A DNA stretch of 16,969 nt from an uncultured Fibrobacter sp. (GCF_937877005.1 NZ_CALEFV010000015.1:1-16969), one strand, 5' to 3'. Counted from the first letter of the stretch, positions 6,364 through 11,874 are shown. Notes: a model not told the origin generated them from the letters alone. Numbers and translations: made by a program.

Positions 6364-6936
6364 CTACGCTTCCGCGCCGACGGTCGAGAGGAAATTCCTC
6401 GTGCACAGGTCGTCGTGTACGTAGTTCCTGAGACTCTCGTCGGCCCCGATCTCGTCGAGGATGTCGTCGATGTTGATGGACGCCGTACATCCGTAATTCC
6501 TGTCACGCACGGCGTTCCAGGCCGACTTGTGCGACTTGTCCTTTAGCCCGTCGAAAGACTCGTCCTTGTTCGCGTCGAAGGATTTCTGCAGCGCCTCGAC
6601 GTCAGTCTCGGACAGGTAGTCCATGTCCGGACCGTGCGGTGCGCTCAGGAACCCCTTCCCTTCCGGCTTGTCGAATCTAAAGATCCGTTTTTTCGACTCG
6701 TCCGCAGGATGCTTGATTTCGTCGTAGAGTGCCGAGGGCACGGGTCCGTAAGGCATTGCTGAATACGTGTCGCCGGTAACCGTTCGCCCGTACTTCTTGA
6801 GATGGTCCAGGTCCGCGAACCACAGGATCTTGAAGAGCTTGTGTAGACGCCGCTCGTTTTCCGGGAGCTTCTCGAGCACCCAGAGCGCGGCATTCATCAG
6901 GACATCCATCCCGTATAGAGGCTTGTACATGGACAT
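6364..6936 (-). CDS. Panacea-domain protein (SocA/DUF4065-like), candidate antitoxin PanA
   Basis: This gene encodes 190 residues from ATG 6936, chosen because a TATCTTTG promoter box lies four bases upstream; the longer frame from 6972 would start inside the promoter. The Panacea domain is clear in residues 8-75: MDVLMNAALWVLEK, then RRLHKLFKILWFADLDHLKK, GRTVTGDTYSAMPYGPVPSA and LYDEI. The L-x-K-L-x-x-F-A-x-x-x-x-L and Y-x-A-x-x-Y-G-P-V-P-S motifs are the family signature. Family members include SocA, a ClpXP adaptor-antitoxin of Caulobacter, and the PanA antitoxins, which neutralise unrelated partner toxins and occur in prophages. The C-terminal part (about 90-190) is charged and probably confers partner specificity (inference). 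Confidence 0.82.
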   Translation of the reverse strand: MSMYKPLYGMDVLMNAALWVLEKLPENERRLHKLFKILWFADLDHLKKYGRTVTGDTYSAMPYGPVPSALYDEIKHPADESKKRIFRFDKPEGKGFLSAPHGPDMDYLSETDVEALQKSFDANKDESFDGLKDKSHKSAWNAVRDRNYGCTASINIDDILDEIGADESLRNYVHDDLCTRNFLSTVGAEA

Positions 6937-6940
6937 GCCG

Positions 6941-6972
6941 CAAAGATACAAAAACGGGCCCCTACCCGTCAA
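6941..6972 (-). promoter_or_regulatory. Promoter of the Panacea operon (leaderless)
   Basis: The minus strand has TTGACG (6972-6967), 18 bp, then TATCTTTG (6948-6941), a full TAnnTTTG box. Four bases (CGGC) follow before the ATG at 6936, so the transcript probably starts at the start codon. Confidence 0.65.
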
Positions 6973-7001
6973 ACCGTAATTACAGAATTATGCGGGTATC
7001 C

Positions 7002-7080
7002 AGCCCCTCTCGCGCACACGCGTATACTTCTTTTTTTCAAAAAAAAGTTCGCCAGGACCACAAAAAACGCGTAATCCTGG
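7002..7080. other. Intergenic DNA with GC-rich motif and inverted repeats
   Basis: The stretch 6973-7129 has no protein gene. It holds an AGCCCCTCTCGCGCACACG motif (7002-7020) like those at 5661, 8191 and 9437, a CTTTTTTTC/AAAAAAAAG palindrome around 7030-7047, and the inverted repeat CCAGGA (7052-7057) / TCCTGG (7075-7080) enclosing an A-rich loop. These may include the leader or promoter of the small ORF at 7130, but no clear promoter can be fixed (TATAAA at 7092-7097 has no good -35). Confidence 0.4.
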
Positions 7081-7129
7081 AACGCCGGACATATAAACTT
7101 GAGGTGGCTTAAACAAAAAGGAGGTCGGG

Positions 7130-7198
7130 ATGCGTAAAGAGTTGATTATTTTCTTACTCAAAGTCGCCATCGAGCTGTTGAAGTACATTCTCGGATAG
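7130..7198 (+). CDS. 22-residue amphipathic membrane-type peptide
   Basis: This short ORF has an excellent ribosome site, AAAAGGAGG, ending 5 nt before ATG 7130, and encodes 22 residues beginning MRKELIIFLLKVAIE and ending LLKYILG. Glu4, Lys11, Glu15 and Lys18 fall on one face of a helix and Leu, Ile, Val and Phe on the other, so it should form an amphipathic helix or a short membrane segment. Small type I toxins such as TisB, and the small phage peptides called smalltalk in Bacteroidota, look similar in size and make-up. A GC-rich hairpin (GCCGCA-N5-TGCGGC, 7227-7243) follows 28 bp after the stop. Function is inferred from composition only. Confidence 0.6.
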   Translation: MRKELIIFLLKVAIELLKYILG

Positions 7199-7247
7199 TG
7201 GCCCAGGTTGACCGGAACCGGCGGTGCCGCATACGGTGCGGCGCCAT

Positions 7248-7288
7248 GCCGTTCTGTCACGCTTGCGCGGTCGTGTGGCCCCATAGTT
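7248..7288 (+). repeat. 41-bp bipartite direct repeat, copy A
   Basis: GCCGTTCTGTCACGC (7248-7262), 13 variable bases, then TGGCCCCATAGTT (7276-7288). Both conserved blocks recur exactly and with the same spacing at 8219-8259. This copy follows the 22-residue peptide ORF and a hairpin, and lies 47 bp past the end of the minus-strand two-TM gene. Confidence 0.8.
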
Positions 7289-7335
7289 TTGGCGCAGCAC
7301 AGAATAAACTGTCCTGACCACGACCAGAAGTCGGT

Positions 7336-8067
7336 TTACTTGTCCCACGTGATGAAGTAGTTATAGCCGATCTCAGGTTTTTCGAGAATCTTGAAATACA
7401 TCTTGTGCGTAGGGTCGAAGTCGATTTCCTCGATAAGGATGTCCGTGGAGACTGACCCTGGCTTCAGAGACCTCTTGTAGAACTTCGCAGGCGCCACTGT
7501 GCCAGACTTGTACCCGAGCATTATCCTGAACTGGATCAAGTCCGTGGGGTCTTCGACCTTGCACCCGAACCTTGAATTGTGGTCGGAAAAAGAACTTTCG
7601 AACGTGGTCTTGTAGCACATCGTCTCGTTGTAAGCGACAATCTTGTCCAGCTTGACAGTCTCGATGTCGTACTTGTCAGGATCGGGGTTCTTGTGGTACG
7701 TCCTTTGCACGTCGTTCACCTTGAAAATCGGCACTCCTTTCCCGAGCCACTTGTTCTCGCACTCCACCTCGTCAAGGAACGGTGTTTTCGACTGGATGAG
7801 CCTCCTGGTCTCGAAAGCCACCTTGACCTGATCGTCGCAAGTGAACGTCTGGAAAGTCGCGATTTTCCTGTACGGCTTCTTGAACTTCACGGAAAGAGCC
7901 CTGTACACGAGAATTGTCAGCGCAACAAAAAAAGCCGTTATTGCTACAGAGTAGACAATAGCGGCAATAAGGAATTTCTTTTCGTCACCGAAAAAAAGAG
8001 TTAAAAGTCCTGCAATGGAGCAGGCTCCAGAAACAATAGAGAAAGCCTTGAAAAGAAAGCTTTGCAT
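7336..8067 (-). CDS. Two-transmembrane, beta-rich protein of unknown function
   Basis: This gene encodes 243 residues from ATG 8067. Hydrophobic helices span about 8-26 (AFSIVSGACSIAGLLTLFF) and 32-55 (FLIAAIVYSVAITAFFVALT), separated by a short charged loop GDEKK. The remaining 185 residues are soluble and beta-rich, with the aromatic end KPEIGYNYFITWDK. Two TM helices plus a beta-rich domain recalls the S-2TM-beta effector architecture of CBASS defence systems, but no cyclase or other signalling gene is nearby, so this is only an analogy. It has its own promoter and sits between two copies of a 41-bp element. As prophage cargo, a superinfection-exclusion or envelope role is plausible but unproven. 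Confidence 0.65.
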   Translation of the reverse strand: MQSFLFKAFSIVSGACSIAGLLTLFFGDEKKFLIAAIVYSVAITAFFVALTILVYRALSVKFKKPYRKIATFQTFTCDDQVKVAFETRRLIQSKTPFLDEVECENKWLGKGVPIFKVNDVQRTYHKNPDPDKYDIETVKLDKIVAYNETMCYKTTFESSFSDHNSRFGCKVEDPTDLIQFRIMLGYKSGTVAPAKFYKRSLKPGSVSTDILIEEIDFDPTHKMYFKILEKPEIGYNYFITWDK

Positions 8068-8069
8068 GT

Positions 8070-8087
8070 CTAGGAATCCGTATCCAT
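8070..8087 (-). CDS. Five-codon leader ORF coupled to the two-TM gene
   Basis: The minus strand reads GGAGAC, six bases, then ATG GAT ACG GAT TCC TAG. Its stop lies two bases before the ATG (8067) of the two-TM gene. The Shine-Dalgarno sequence is correctly placed for this mini-ORF, and the main start has none closer, so translation of the two-TM protein probably depends on reinitiation. Confidence 0.45.
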   Translation of the reverse strand: MDTDS

Positions 8088-8120
8088 GGTTTGTCTCCTG
8101 TTTTTGACTGTGTTCCGTTA

Positions 8121-8153
8121 TAAATATATCAATTTTTCGGGCGGAAGTGTCAA
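8121..8153 (-). promoter_or_regulatory. Promoter of the two-TM gene
   Basis: The minus strand has a perfect TTGACA (8153-8148), a 19-bp spacer, then TATATTTA (8128-8121). The start of transcription should fall near 8115, giving a leader of about 45 nt that contains the mini-ORF at 8087-8070. Confidence 0.6.
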
Positions 8154-8218
8154 TAGAATTTCTTAAAAATTCGATATAATACTGTTTACAAGCCCCTCGC
8201 GCGTGCTGGCCCCATCCC

Positions 8219-8259
8219 GCCGTTCTGTCACGCGGAAGCGGACTTATGGCCCCATAGTT
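8219..8259 (+). repeat. 41-bp bipartite direct repeat, copy B
   Basis: GCCGTTCTGTCACGC (8219-8233) and TGGCCCCATAGTT (8247-8259) repeat copy A at 7248-7288 in the same orientation, 971 bp away. Here ACTTATGG/CCATAGT can pair as a hairpin around CC. An extra TGGCCCCAT lies at 8207. The copy is placed between the two-TM gene promoter and the end of the protease gene. Confidence 0.8.
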
Positions 8260-8284
8260 GGCGCCGCCCTCATTTTTCTAAACG

Positions 8285-9166
8285 CTACGCAAGCAAGACC
8301 TTGACACCGGAATCGCTTTCAATAATCTTGCTGACACGGGTCATTGCAAACGTGTGCATGAAGCAATGGTGTACCGACAGGACAGCATCCTGCAGGGTCT
8401 GGTCGTCTTCGAGATTGTCCACAATAAGACCGCAGGACCTGGCAAAATCGGCATTGTAATGCCTTGCGTGCAACTTAGTCGCCTTATGGTCACCCAGCTT
8501 GCTCACAACCGTTCCAGCCAAGGACTTTGCATTACGCCTTCCGGCAAACATGCAAAGTTCCAGCTGACTTTTCACGAATTCCGACGCCATCTGAATCGAC
8601 TTTTTGCACTCGCCAAGGAAGGTCGGTTCATACTTTTCTACAATCGCCCTCCAGAAAGGCAAGCTCGCCTGTTTTCTGCTCGATTCCGAAATAGCCGTTT
8701 CAAATTCTTCAAGGACCCCATGACAAGGGACCCCCCTAAACTGCGGATCAATCGGACCGATGCTGGACTGCTTTCCCATGTGAATCTTCCTAGAAGAGCA
8801 GGCAATCATCGTTCCTGCAGACATCGCCAGCTGCGGGATGAAGACTTCTATGTCGTTCCCGAACATCTGGTGAAGATAATCGACAATGGAATCCGTAGCC
8901 GGGATGTCGCCTCCCGGAGTATGCAATATCAGGTCGAGCCCCTTTGTACGGTCCATCTTATAGATCGTCGCCATGAAGCCGTTCTTGTCACCGTCATCGA
9001 TGCTCAGGTTTGGAGAACCATGTTTCTGCAACCATCCGGAATAGTACGCAATGACATTCCTTCCCCTATATGCGGCGAGGTTCGCCATGTACTTATGCCT
9101 TACGGCATCTATATTGTCAGGACCAGCTTTTACAATTTCAGCAAGAATGTCTGACCAGCCCGGCAC
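8285..9166 (-). CDS. SDH_sah-type serine protease (ClpP/crotonase-clan)
   Basis: This gene encodes 293 residues. The start is GTG 9166, directly abutting the TAG of the upstream gene and supported by GGAGGTG 4-10 nt upstream. The fold signature is LDLILHTPGGDIPATDSIVD (oxyanion strand, 77-96), then QLAMSAGTMIACSS with the likely nucleophile Ser116, and MGKQSSIGPIDPQ (130-142), all as in the serine dehydrogenase proteinase family, relatives of SppA and ClpP. There is no signal peptide, so it should act in the cytoplasm, possibly near the membrane. The substrate is unknown. Cotranscription with a small partner and location in the accessory block suggest a conditional or defence protease (inference). 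Confidence 0.8.
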   Translation of the reverse strand: MPGWSDILAEIVKAGPDNIDAVRHKYMANLAAYRGRNVIAYYSGWLQKHGSPNLSIDDGDKNGFMATIYKMDRTKGLDLILHTPGGDIPATDSIVDYLHQMFGNDIEVFIPQLAMSAGTMIACSSRKIHMGKQSSIGPIDPQFRGVPCHGVLEEFETAISESSRKQASLPFWRAIVEKYEPTFLGECKKSIQMASEFVKSQLELCMFAGRRNAKSLAGTVVSKLGDHKATKLHARHYNADFARSCGLIVDNLEDDQTLQDAVLSVHHCFMHTFAMTRVSKIIESDSGVKVLLA

Positions 9167-9361
9167 CTACACCTCCACGAGGTCGCAAGAATTTACGAGA
9201 TAATGGACGTCGGCCTCTTTCAAAAAAGAAACCTTCTTGAAATTTCCGTATTCGTCATAGACGGAATCGCTGCTAATGAAATCCCGTTCACCAATGATTT
9301 TCCGATATTCGTTTATAATTTCGGTTTCAGACATTTCAATGACTTTTTTCTTTTTTGACAT
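9167..9361 (-). CDS. Small charged protein coupled to the SDH_sah protease
   Basis: This gene encodes 64 residues from ATG 9361 (MSKKKKVIEMSETEIINEYR). I chose this start because the -10 box at 9389-9384 would place the transcript start near 9377, too close for the alternative ATG at 9379. It has a lysine-rich start, an acidic helical middle and a hydrophobic end EADVHYLVNSCDLVEV. No family is recognised. It ends immediately before the protease GTG, and the protease ribosome site lies within its last codons, so the two are made together. It may be a substrate, inhibitor or targeting factor of the protease. Confidence 0.6.
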   Translation of the reverse strand: MSKKKKVIEMSETEIINEYRKIIGERDFISSDSVYDEYGNFKKVSFLKEADVHYLVNSCDLVEV

Positions 9362-9381
9362 AACATTACCCGTAAACATTT

Positions 9382-9412
9382 CAAATATACGATTTTGTGT
9401 TGAATTGAGCAA
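9382..9412 (-). promoter_or_regulatory. Promoter of the small protein / SDH_sah protease operon
   Basis: The minus strand has TTGCTC (9412-9407), 17 bp, then TATATTTG (9389-9382), a full TAnnTTTG box. The leader would be about 16 nt. Confidence 0.6.
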
Positions 9413-9665
9413 GTGAACAAAATACCACCGTGTGTAAGACCCCCTCGGCTCGCGCGCGCGGGCGCGCGTAGAGTTGAGTAGAGGGTTATTTACATATATA
9501 CGATGATGGTTAAAGGGAGATAAATGGTTATTAACTCTTACTCCTTCTTATACTCATTCTCTTACTTATGCTGATTCTGAAAGAAGAGTTGGTTATTTTT
9601 GGTTAGGTTTGGTTTAATTTTTACCAATTTGGTTTTTACGAAACCAAAAAAAAGCAATTTGGTTT
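9413..9665. other. Non-coding switch-proximal DNA with CG run and TTGGTT repeats
   Basis: I see no convincing gene here. It holds a CG-alternating run (about 9451-9468), a weak 16-codon plus-strand ORF (9524-9574) with GGGAGA before it, the inverted pair AACTCTT/AAGAGTT, and at 9591-9675 about six TTGGTT words. One of these forms TTTGGTTT-N5-AAACCAAA (around 9628-9648), just beyond the end of the repressor gene on the minus strand. The last hairpin may help terminate repressor transcription, though no T-run follows it in that direction. Confidence 0.35.
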
Positions 9666-10001
9666 TTATTGGTTTTGACTGTTTAAACCATTCTCAAGGC
9701 CTTTAGCCACATCGGCGAAAAACCGCGCCAATTCAGCTGCCGATATATTCTTTGCTGTCTGTTGCGGTGGCGTTACTCCAGAAGATACCCCCAAAAGAGT
9801 CTCTGCCGTGGCTCCCTTTTCCATCAGCCGGACAAGGGCGTTGTAATTCGGGCGCGAACCGCCTTTAGACTTGTCTTGCGACCATTTCCCAAGATTACGT
9901 GCTTCGGTAATTCCGGCCAGCCTAGCAATCTCATCGAGAGTCAAGTTTGTTTCCTTGACGATTGCGTCAACATTGATTTTGTGTAAAAATTCGTTTTCCA
10001 T
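9666..10001 (-). CDS. HTH repressor of the lysogeny switch
   Basis: This gene encodes 111 residues from ATG 10001. Residues 20-60 form a helix-turn-helix: LTLDEIARLAGITEARNLGK, with the second helix near EARNLGKWSQD, then a basic SKGGSRPNYNALVRLMEKGA. The C-terminus (about 75-111) includes an Ala-rich helix AAELARFFADVAKGLENG that may dimerise. It is divergent from the early operon with four operator-like sites between, the usual place for a cI-like repressor. There is no LexA/CI-type autocleavage domain (too short, no Ser-Lys protease motif), so induction must work by another route. The ATG has a TATTTTTA box five bases upstream and no ribosome site, hence a leaderless mRNA, as for lambda cI. 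Confidence 0.68.
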   Translation of the reverse strand: MENEFLHKINVDAIVKETNLTLDEIARLAGITEARNLGKWSQDKSKGGSRPNYNALVRLMEKGATAETLLGVSSGVTPPQQTAKNISAAELARFFADVAKGLENGLNSQNQ

Positions 10002-10006
10002 AACCC

Positions 10007-10014
10007 TAAAAATA
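10007..10014 (-). promoter_or_regulatory. -10/-7 box of the repressor gene (leaderless)
   Basis: The minus strand reads TATTTTTA (10014-10007), then GGGTT, then ATG at 10001. No good -35 is found upstream, which would suit a promoter that needs activation, perhaps by the repressor bound at the nearest operator (10044-10056). Confidence 0.45.
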
Positions 10015-10043
10015 GCCTTTTCTCGCCATCTTAGAAAAAAAAT

Positions 10044-10130
10044 CTAAAAAAAGTAGAAAAAAAGTCTTGACTTTCTAAAATTTTTAGTCTATATTTCTAG
10101 TATAATTAGAAAATCAACTAAGATTTTTAG
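10044..10130. promoter_or_regulatory. Four operator-like sites, CTA-N7-TAG
   Basis: Dyads of CTA, seven bases, TAG occur at 10044-10056, 10075-10087, 10097-10109 and 10118-10130. The third has the longest arms, TTTCTA-N7-TAGAAA. Start-to-start distances are 31, 22 and 21 bp, so sites 2-4 lie about two helix turns apart and could bind dimers cooperatively on one face. Site 2 lies in the -35/-10 spacer of the rightward promoter and site 3 at its start point, which would block transcription. The presumed ligand is the HTH protein at 9666-10001. Confidence 0.6.
10067..10095 (+). promoter_or_regulatory. Rightward early promoter
   Basis: TTGACT (10067-10072), a 17-bp spacer, and TATATT (10090-10095; extended TATATTTC) make the best sigma-70-type promoter in the window. 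Transcription would start near 10102, inside operator site 3, leaving a 50-nt leader with AAGGAG 8 nt before the ATG at 10154. Confidence 0.7.
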
Positions 10131-10153
10131 AAACTAACCAAGGAGCCGAAACA

Positions 10154-10459
10154 ATGAACATCCAGCTGCACGACATCAAGGACATTGTAAACAAAAGTAA
10201 ACGGGGGGGGGGTAACTACTCCCCGCTGGAAGTAGCCCTCGCAGAAAAGGCCTGGACCTACTACTGCACAATCGCACGGAAGGCCGACGAAATCGCCAAG
10301 CTGAATGACGCGCTCTACTCGGTCTACAACGCCATCATGCGCAACGGCGAACTGGCCGAAATCCTGAACGGAAGGCGAAAGGCGGTTCTTGCGGGCAATA
10401 GCAAGGCGGCATTCGCAAGGGCCGTGGAACTCGACAACGAACTCAAGAAACTCGGATAG
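10154..10459 (+). CDS. First early-operon protein, with a G10 tract (possible contingency gene)
   Basis: This gene encodes 101 residues from ATG 10154 with AAGGAG 8 nt upstream. The start MNIQLHDIKDIVNKSKRGGG is followed by a helical region (NYSPLEVALAEKAWTYYCTI) and a charged C-terminus FARAVELDNELKKLG. No family is recognised. Codons 17-20 (Arg-Gly-Gly-Gly) contain ten consecutive G at 10203-10212. Losing one G brings a TAG within nine codons and gaining one gives TAA at once, so slippage would switch the protein off. As the first gene after the repressed promoter it may have a regulatory role like cro or an antirepressor, but no DNA-binding motif is evident. Confidence 0.6.
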   Translation: MNIQLHDIKDIVNKSKRGGGNYSPLEVALAEKAWTYYCTIARKADEIAKLNDALYSVYNAIMRNGELAEILNGRRKAVLAGNSKAAFARAVELDNELKKLG

Positions 10460-10464
10460 GAACA

Positions 10465-10734
10465 ATGCAGACCATCGAAGAATACAAGGCCTACACCAAG
10501 CAGCTGGAAGACGAGGTAGGCAAGTGGCACCACGCCTACGACGCGCTCGTGGTCGAGCGCAACCAGCTTGTGAGCAGGCTGCTGAAGTACGAGCCGAACG
10601 TGATTATCAAGGCCGAGGACGGCCACGACATCGTGGCGGTCGCCCGCGAGACCTTCGACGCGATGACCGCCGAGCTCGAGGAACTCCGCAAGCACGAAGT
10701 GGAATGGGACCTGGCAAAGGCGAGAACGATCTAA
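10465..10734 (+). CDS. Small coiled-coil early protein
   Basis: This gene encodes 89 residues from ATG 10465, six bases after the previous stop. It is almost all charged helix: MQTIEEYKAYTKQLEDEVGK at the start and TAELEELRKHEVEWDLAKAR at the end, with hydrophobic positions spaced as in coiled coils. Length and context suggest a small accessory protein of the replication operon. I do not recognise it. Confidence 0.6.
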   Translation: MQTIEEYKAYTKQLEDEVGKWHHAYDALVVERNQLVSRLLKYEPNVIIKAEDGHDIVAVARETFDAMTAELEELRKHEVEWDLAKARTI

Positions 10735-10752
10735 ACGAAAAAGGAACAAACA

Positions 10753-10908
10753 ATGGCTGAAACGATAGGAGTGAAACTTCCGCCCGAAATGACGGTGCTC
10801 TTCGACGAGATCAGGGCCGTGCGCGCGGCGAACTTCGAACCGCTGACAAACACGGCGATCGTCATCGACGCAATCAAGGACTACCACAGGAAAAGGGTGC
10901 AGAAGTAA
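10753..10908 (+). CDS. Ribbon-helix-helix (CopG/Arc-like) protein
   Basis: This gene encodes 51 residues from ATG 10753, preceded by AAAAAGGAAC. The order is a short strand IGVKLPPEM, helix TVLFDEIRAVRAAN, a turn FEPLTNTA and helix IVIDAIKDYHRKRV, which is the ribbon-helix-helix pattern of small dimeric DNA-binding proteins. The strand would insert in the major groove through Val and Lys. Such proteins commonly autoregulate phage early or plasmid genes. The length is typical. No operator for it was found. Confidence 0.65.
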   Translation: MAETIGVKLPPEMTVLFDEIRAVRAANFEPLTNTAIVIDAIKDYHRKRVQK

Positions 10909-10917
10909 GTGGCCGCC

Positions 10918-11874
10918 ATGAACGACAGATTCTGGGCGAAGGTGCTCTTCAAGGAGTTCATCCGGCACTACCGCAAGCTCGACGACGCGCAGATTGTCGC
11001 CGACGTGCGCAAGAGCATGGACGACCTCGAGGACCTGGTGGACGATGCCGACAGTTTCGGTTCCAAGATGGTCCGCTGGTCCATGGAACGGGTTGACCAA
11101 TATCCGCAAGCCCGCGAAAACGGCAAGAAGGGCGGTCGCCCGAAGAAAAATCCGCAGGATGCCCCGAACGGTAACGCCGGGGTGGATATGTCTGACGCCG
11201 GAAACGGTGCCGCCTCGAAATCGCCAACATCCTGCGACCAATTCACGGCAGACGGGGATATCCGCGAGGACTCCCAGGCGAAACCCGACGGGTCGGCGAT
11301 TACCAGAAACGAGACCCGGGCTATTGACGCCCTCGGACCGTCTGCCAACATTTACGGAGACGCCGCTACCCACGAGGGCGCGGAGGCTTTCTATCGCCGC
11401 GAAAGCGGTGCGTCGGCGCCCACCACCGTCTCCAGGAATATGCGGCGGGTGCCGCAGAACGAAGCCCCAGCGCACGGATTCAGCGGTGGGCGTACCGCGC
11501 AGGGTACTATGTCCCGCTCCCCGGAGGCGGCTGCGCAATCCGGGAAAGCTTACGACCAAGAAACCGACCAGGTAAGCACAAACGAGGCTCGGCAAGGCCA
11601 GGCTCTGGAAAGCCGGCGCACGGGCGGCTCATCCGTAAGAGGGATGGCGAAAGTAGCACAGCCGTCCGTGCGTTCACGGGCCTCGTTCCGCAACAAGGAA
11701 GACTTCATCCAGTGGGCCATCGACGACGGGCTCGACCCGGTCGACGCTGGCGAATGCTGGGAGGCCACCGAGGAACGCGGCGGAAAGGACGCCGACGGCA
11801 ACACCGTCAAGAACATGAAGGCCTTCGCGCGGCAGTGGTGCCGCACACGGGCCAACAACAGGAGAACCGCATGA
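10918..11874 (+). CDS. Replisome-organizer-like protein with disordered middle
   Basis: This gene encodes 318 residues from ATG 10918; an upstream GTG at 10909 is possible but has no better ribosome site. The N-terminal 75 residues (FWAKVLFKEFIRHYRKLDDA to GKKGGRPKKN) resemble DUF6291-like phage proteins that precede replication-organizer domains; the NGKKGGRPKK motif is characteristic. Residues 80-245 are Ala/Ser/Thr/Pro-rich and probably disordered. The C-terminal block FRNKEDFIQWAIDDGLDPVD, then AGECWEATEERGG and NMKAFARQWCRT, resembles helicase-loader or organizer C-termini. It should help start phage DNA replication. Position before RecT and SSB agrees. The long linker with many GC-rich codons looks rapidly evolving. 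Confidence 0.6.
   Translation: MNDRFWAKVLFKEFIRHYRKLDDAQIVADVRKSMDDLEDLVDDADSFGSKMVRWSMERVDQYPQARENGKKGGRPKKNPQDAPNGNAGVDMSDAGNGAASKSPTSCDQFTADGDIREDSQAKPDGSAITRNETRAIDALGPSANIYGDAATHEGAEAFYRRESGASAPTTVSRNMRRVPQNEAPAHGFSGGRTAQGTMSRSPEAAAQSGKAYDQETDQVSTNEARQGQALESRRTGGSSVRGMAKVAQPSVRSRASFRNKEDFIQWAIDDGLDPVDAGECWEATEERGGKDADGNTVKNMKAFARQWCRTRANNRRTA

Noticed and set aside
5173..6546. 457-codon plus-strand ORF
   Set aside because: It runs out of frame through the gp10-like gene, then the repeat array and terminator, and then antisense to the Panacea operon; the product is compositionally odd and has no plausible start.
6988..7284. 98-codon minus-strand ORF in the intergenic region
   Set aside because: It covers the repeat element, hairpins and the opposing 22-codon ORF, lacks a ribosome site and has a low-complexity N-terminus.
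9524..9574. 16-codon plus-strand ORF with a GGGAGA before it
   Set aside because: It is too short, Ser/Tyr-rich from a pyrimidine-biased stretch, and has no promoter or conserved feature to support it.
10324..11595. 423-codon minus-strand ORF
   Set aside because: It is antisense to four tightly packed early genes, including the ribbon-helix-helix and organizer genes, and reads as a mirror of their codon bias.
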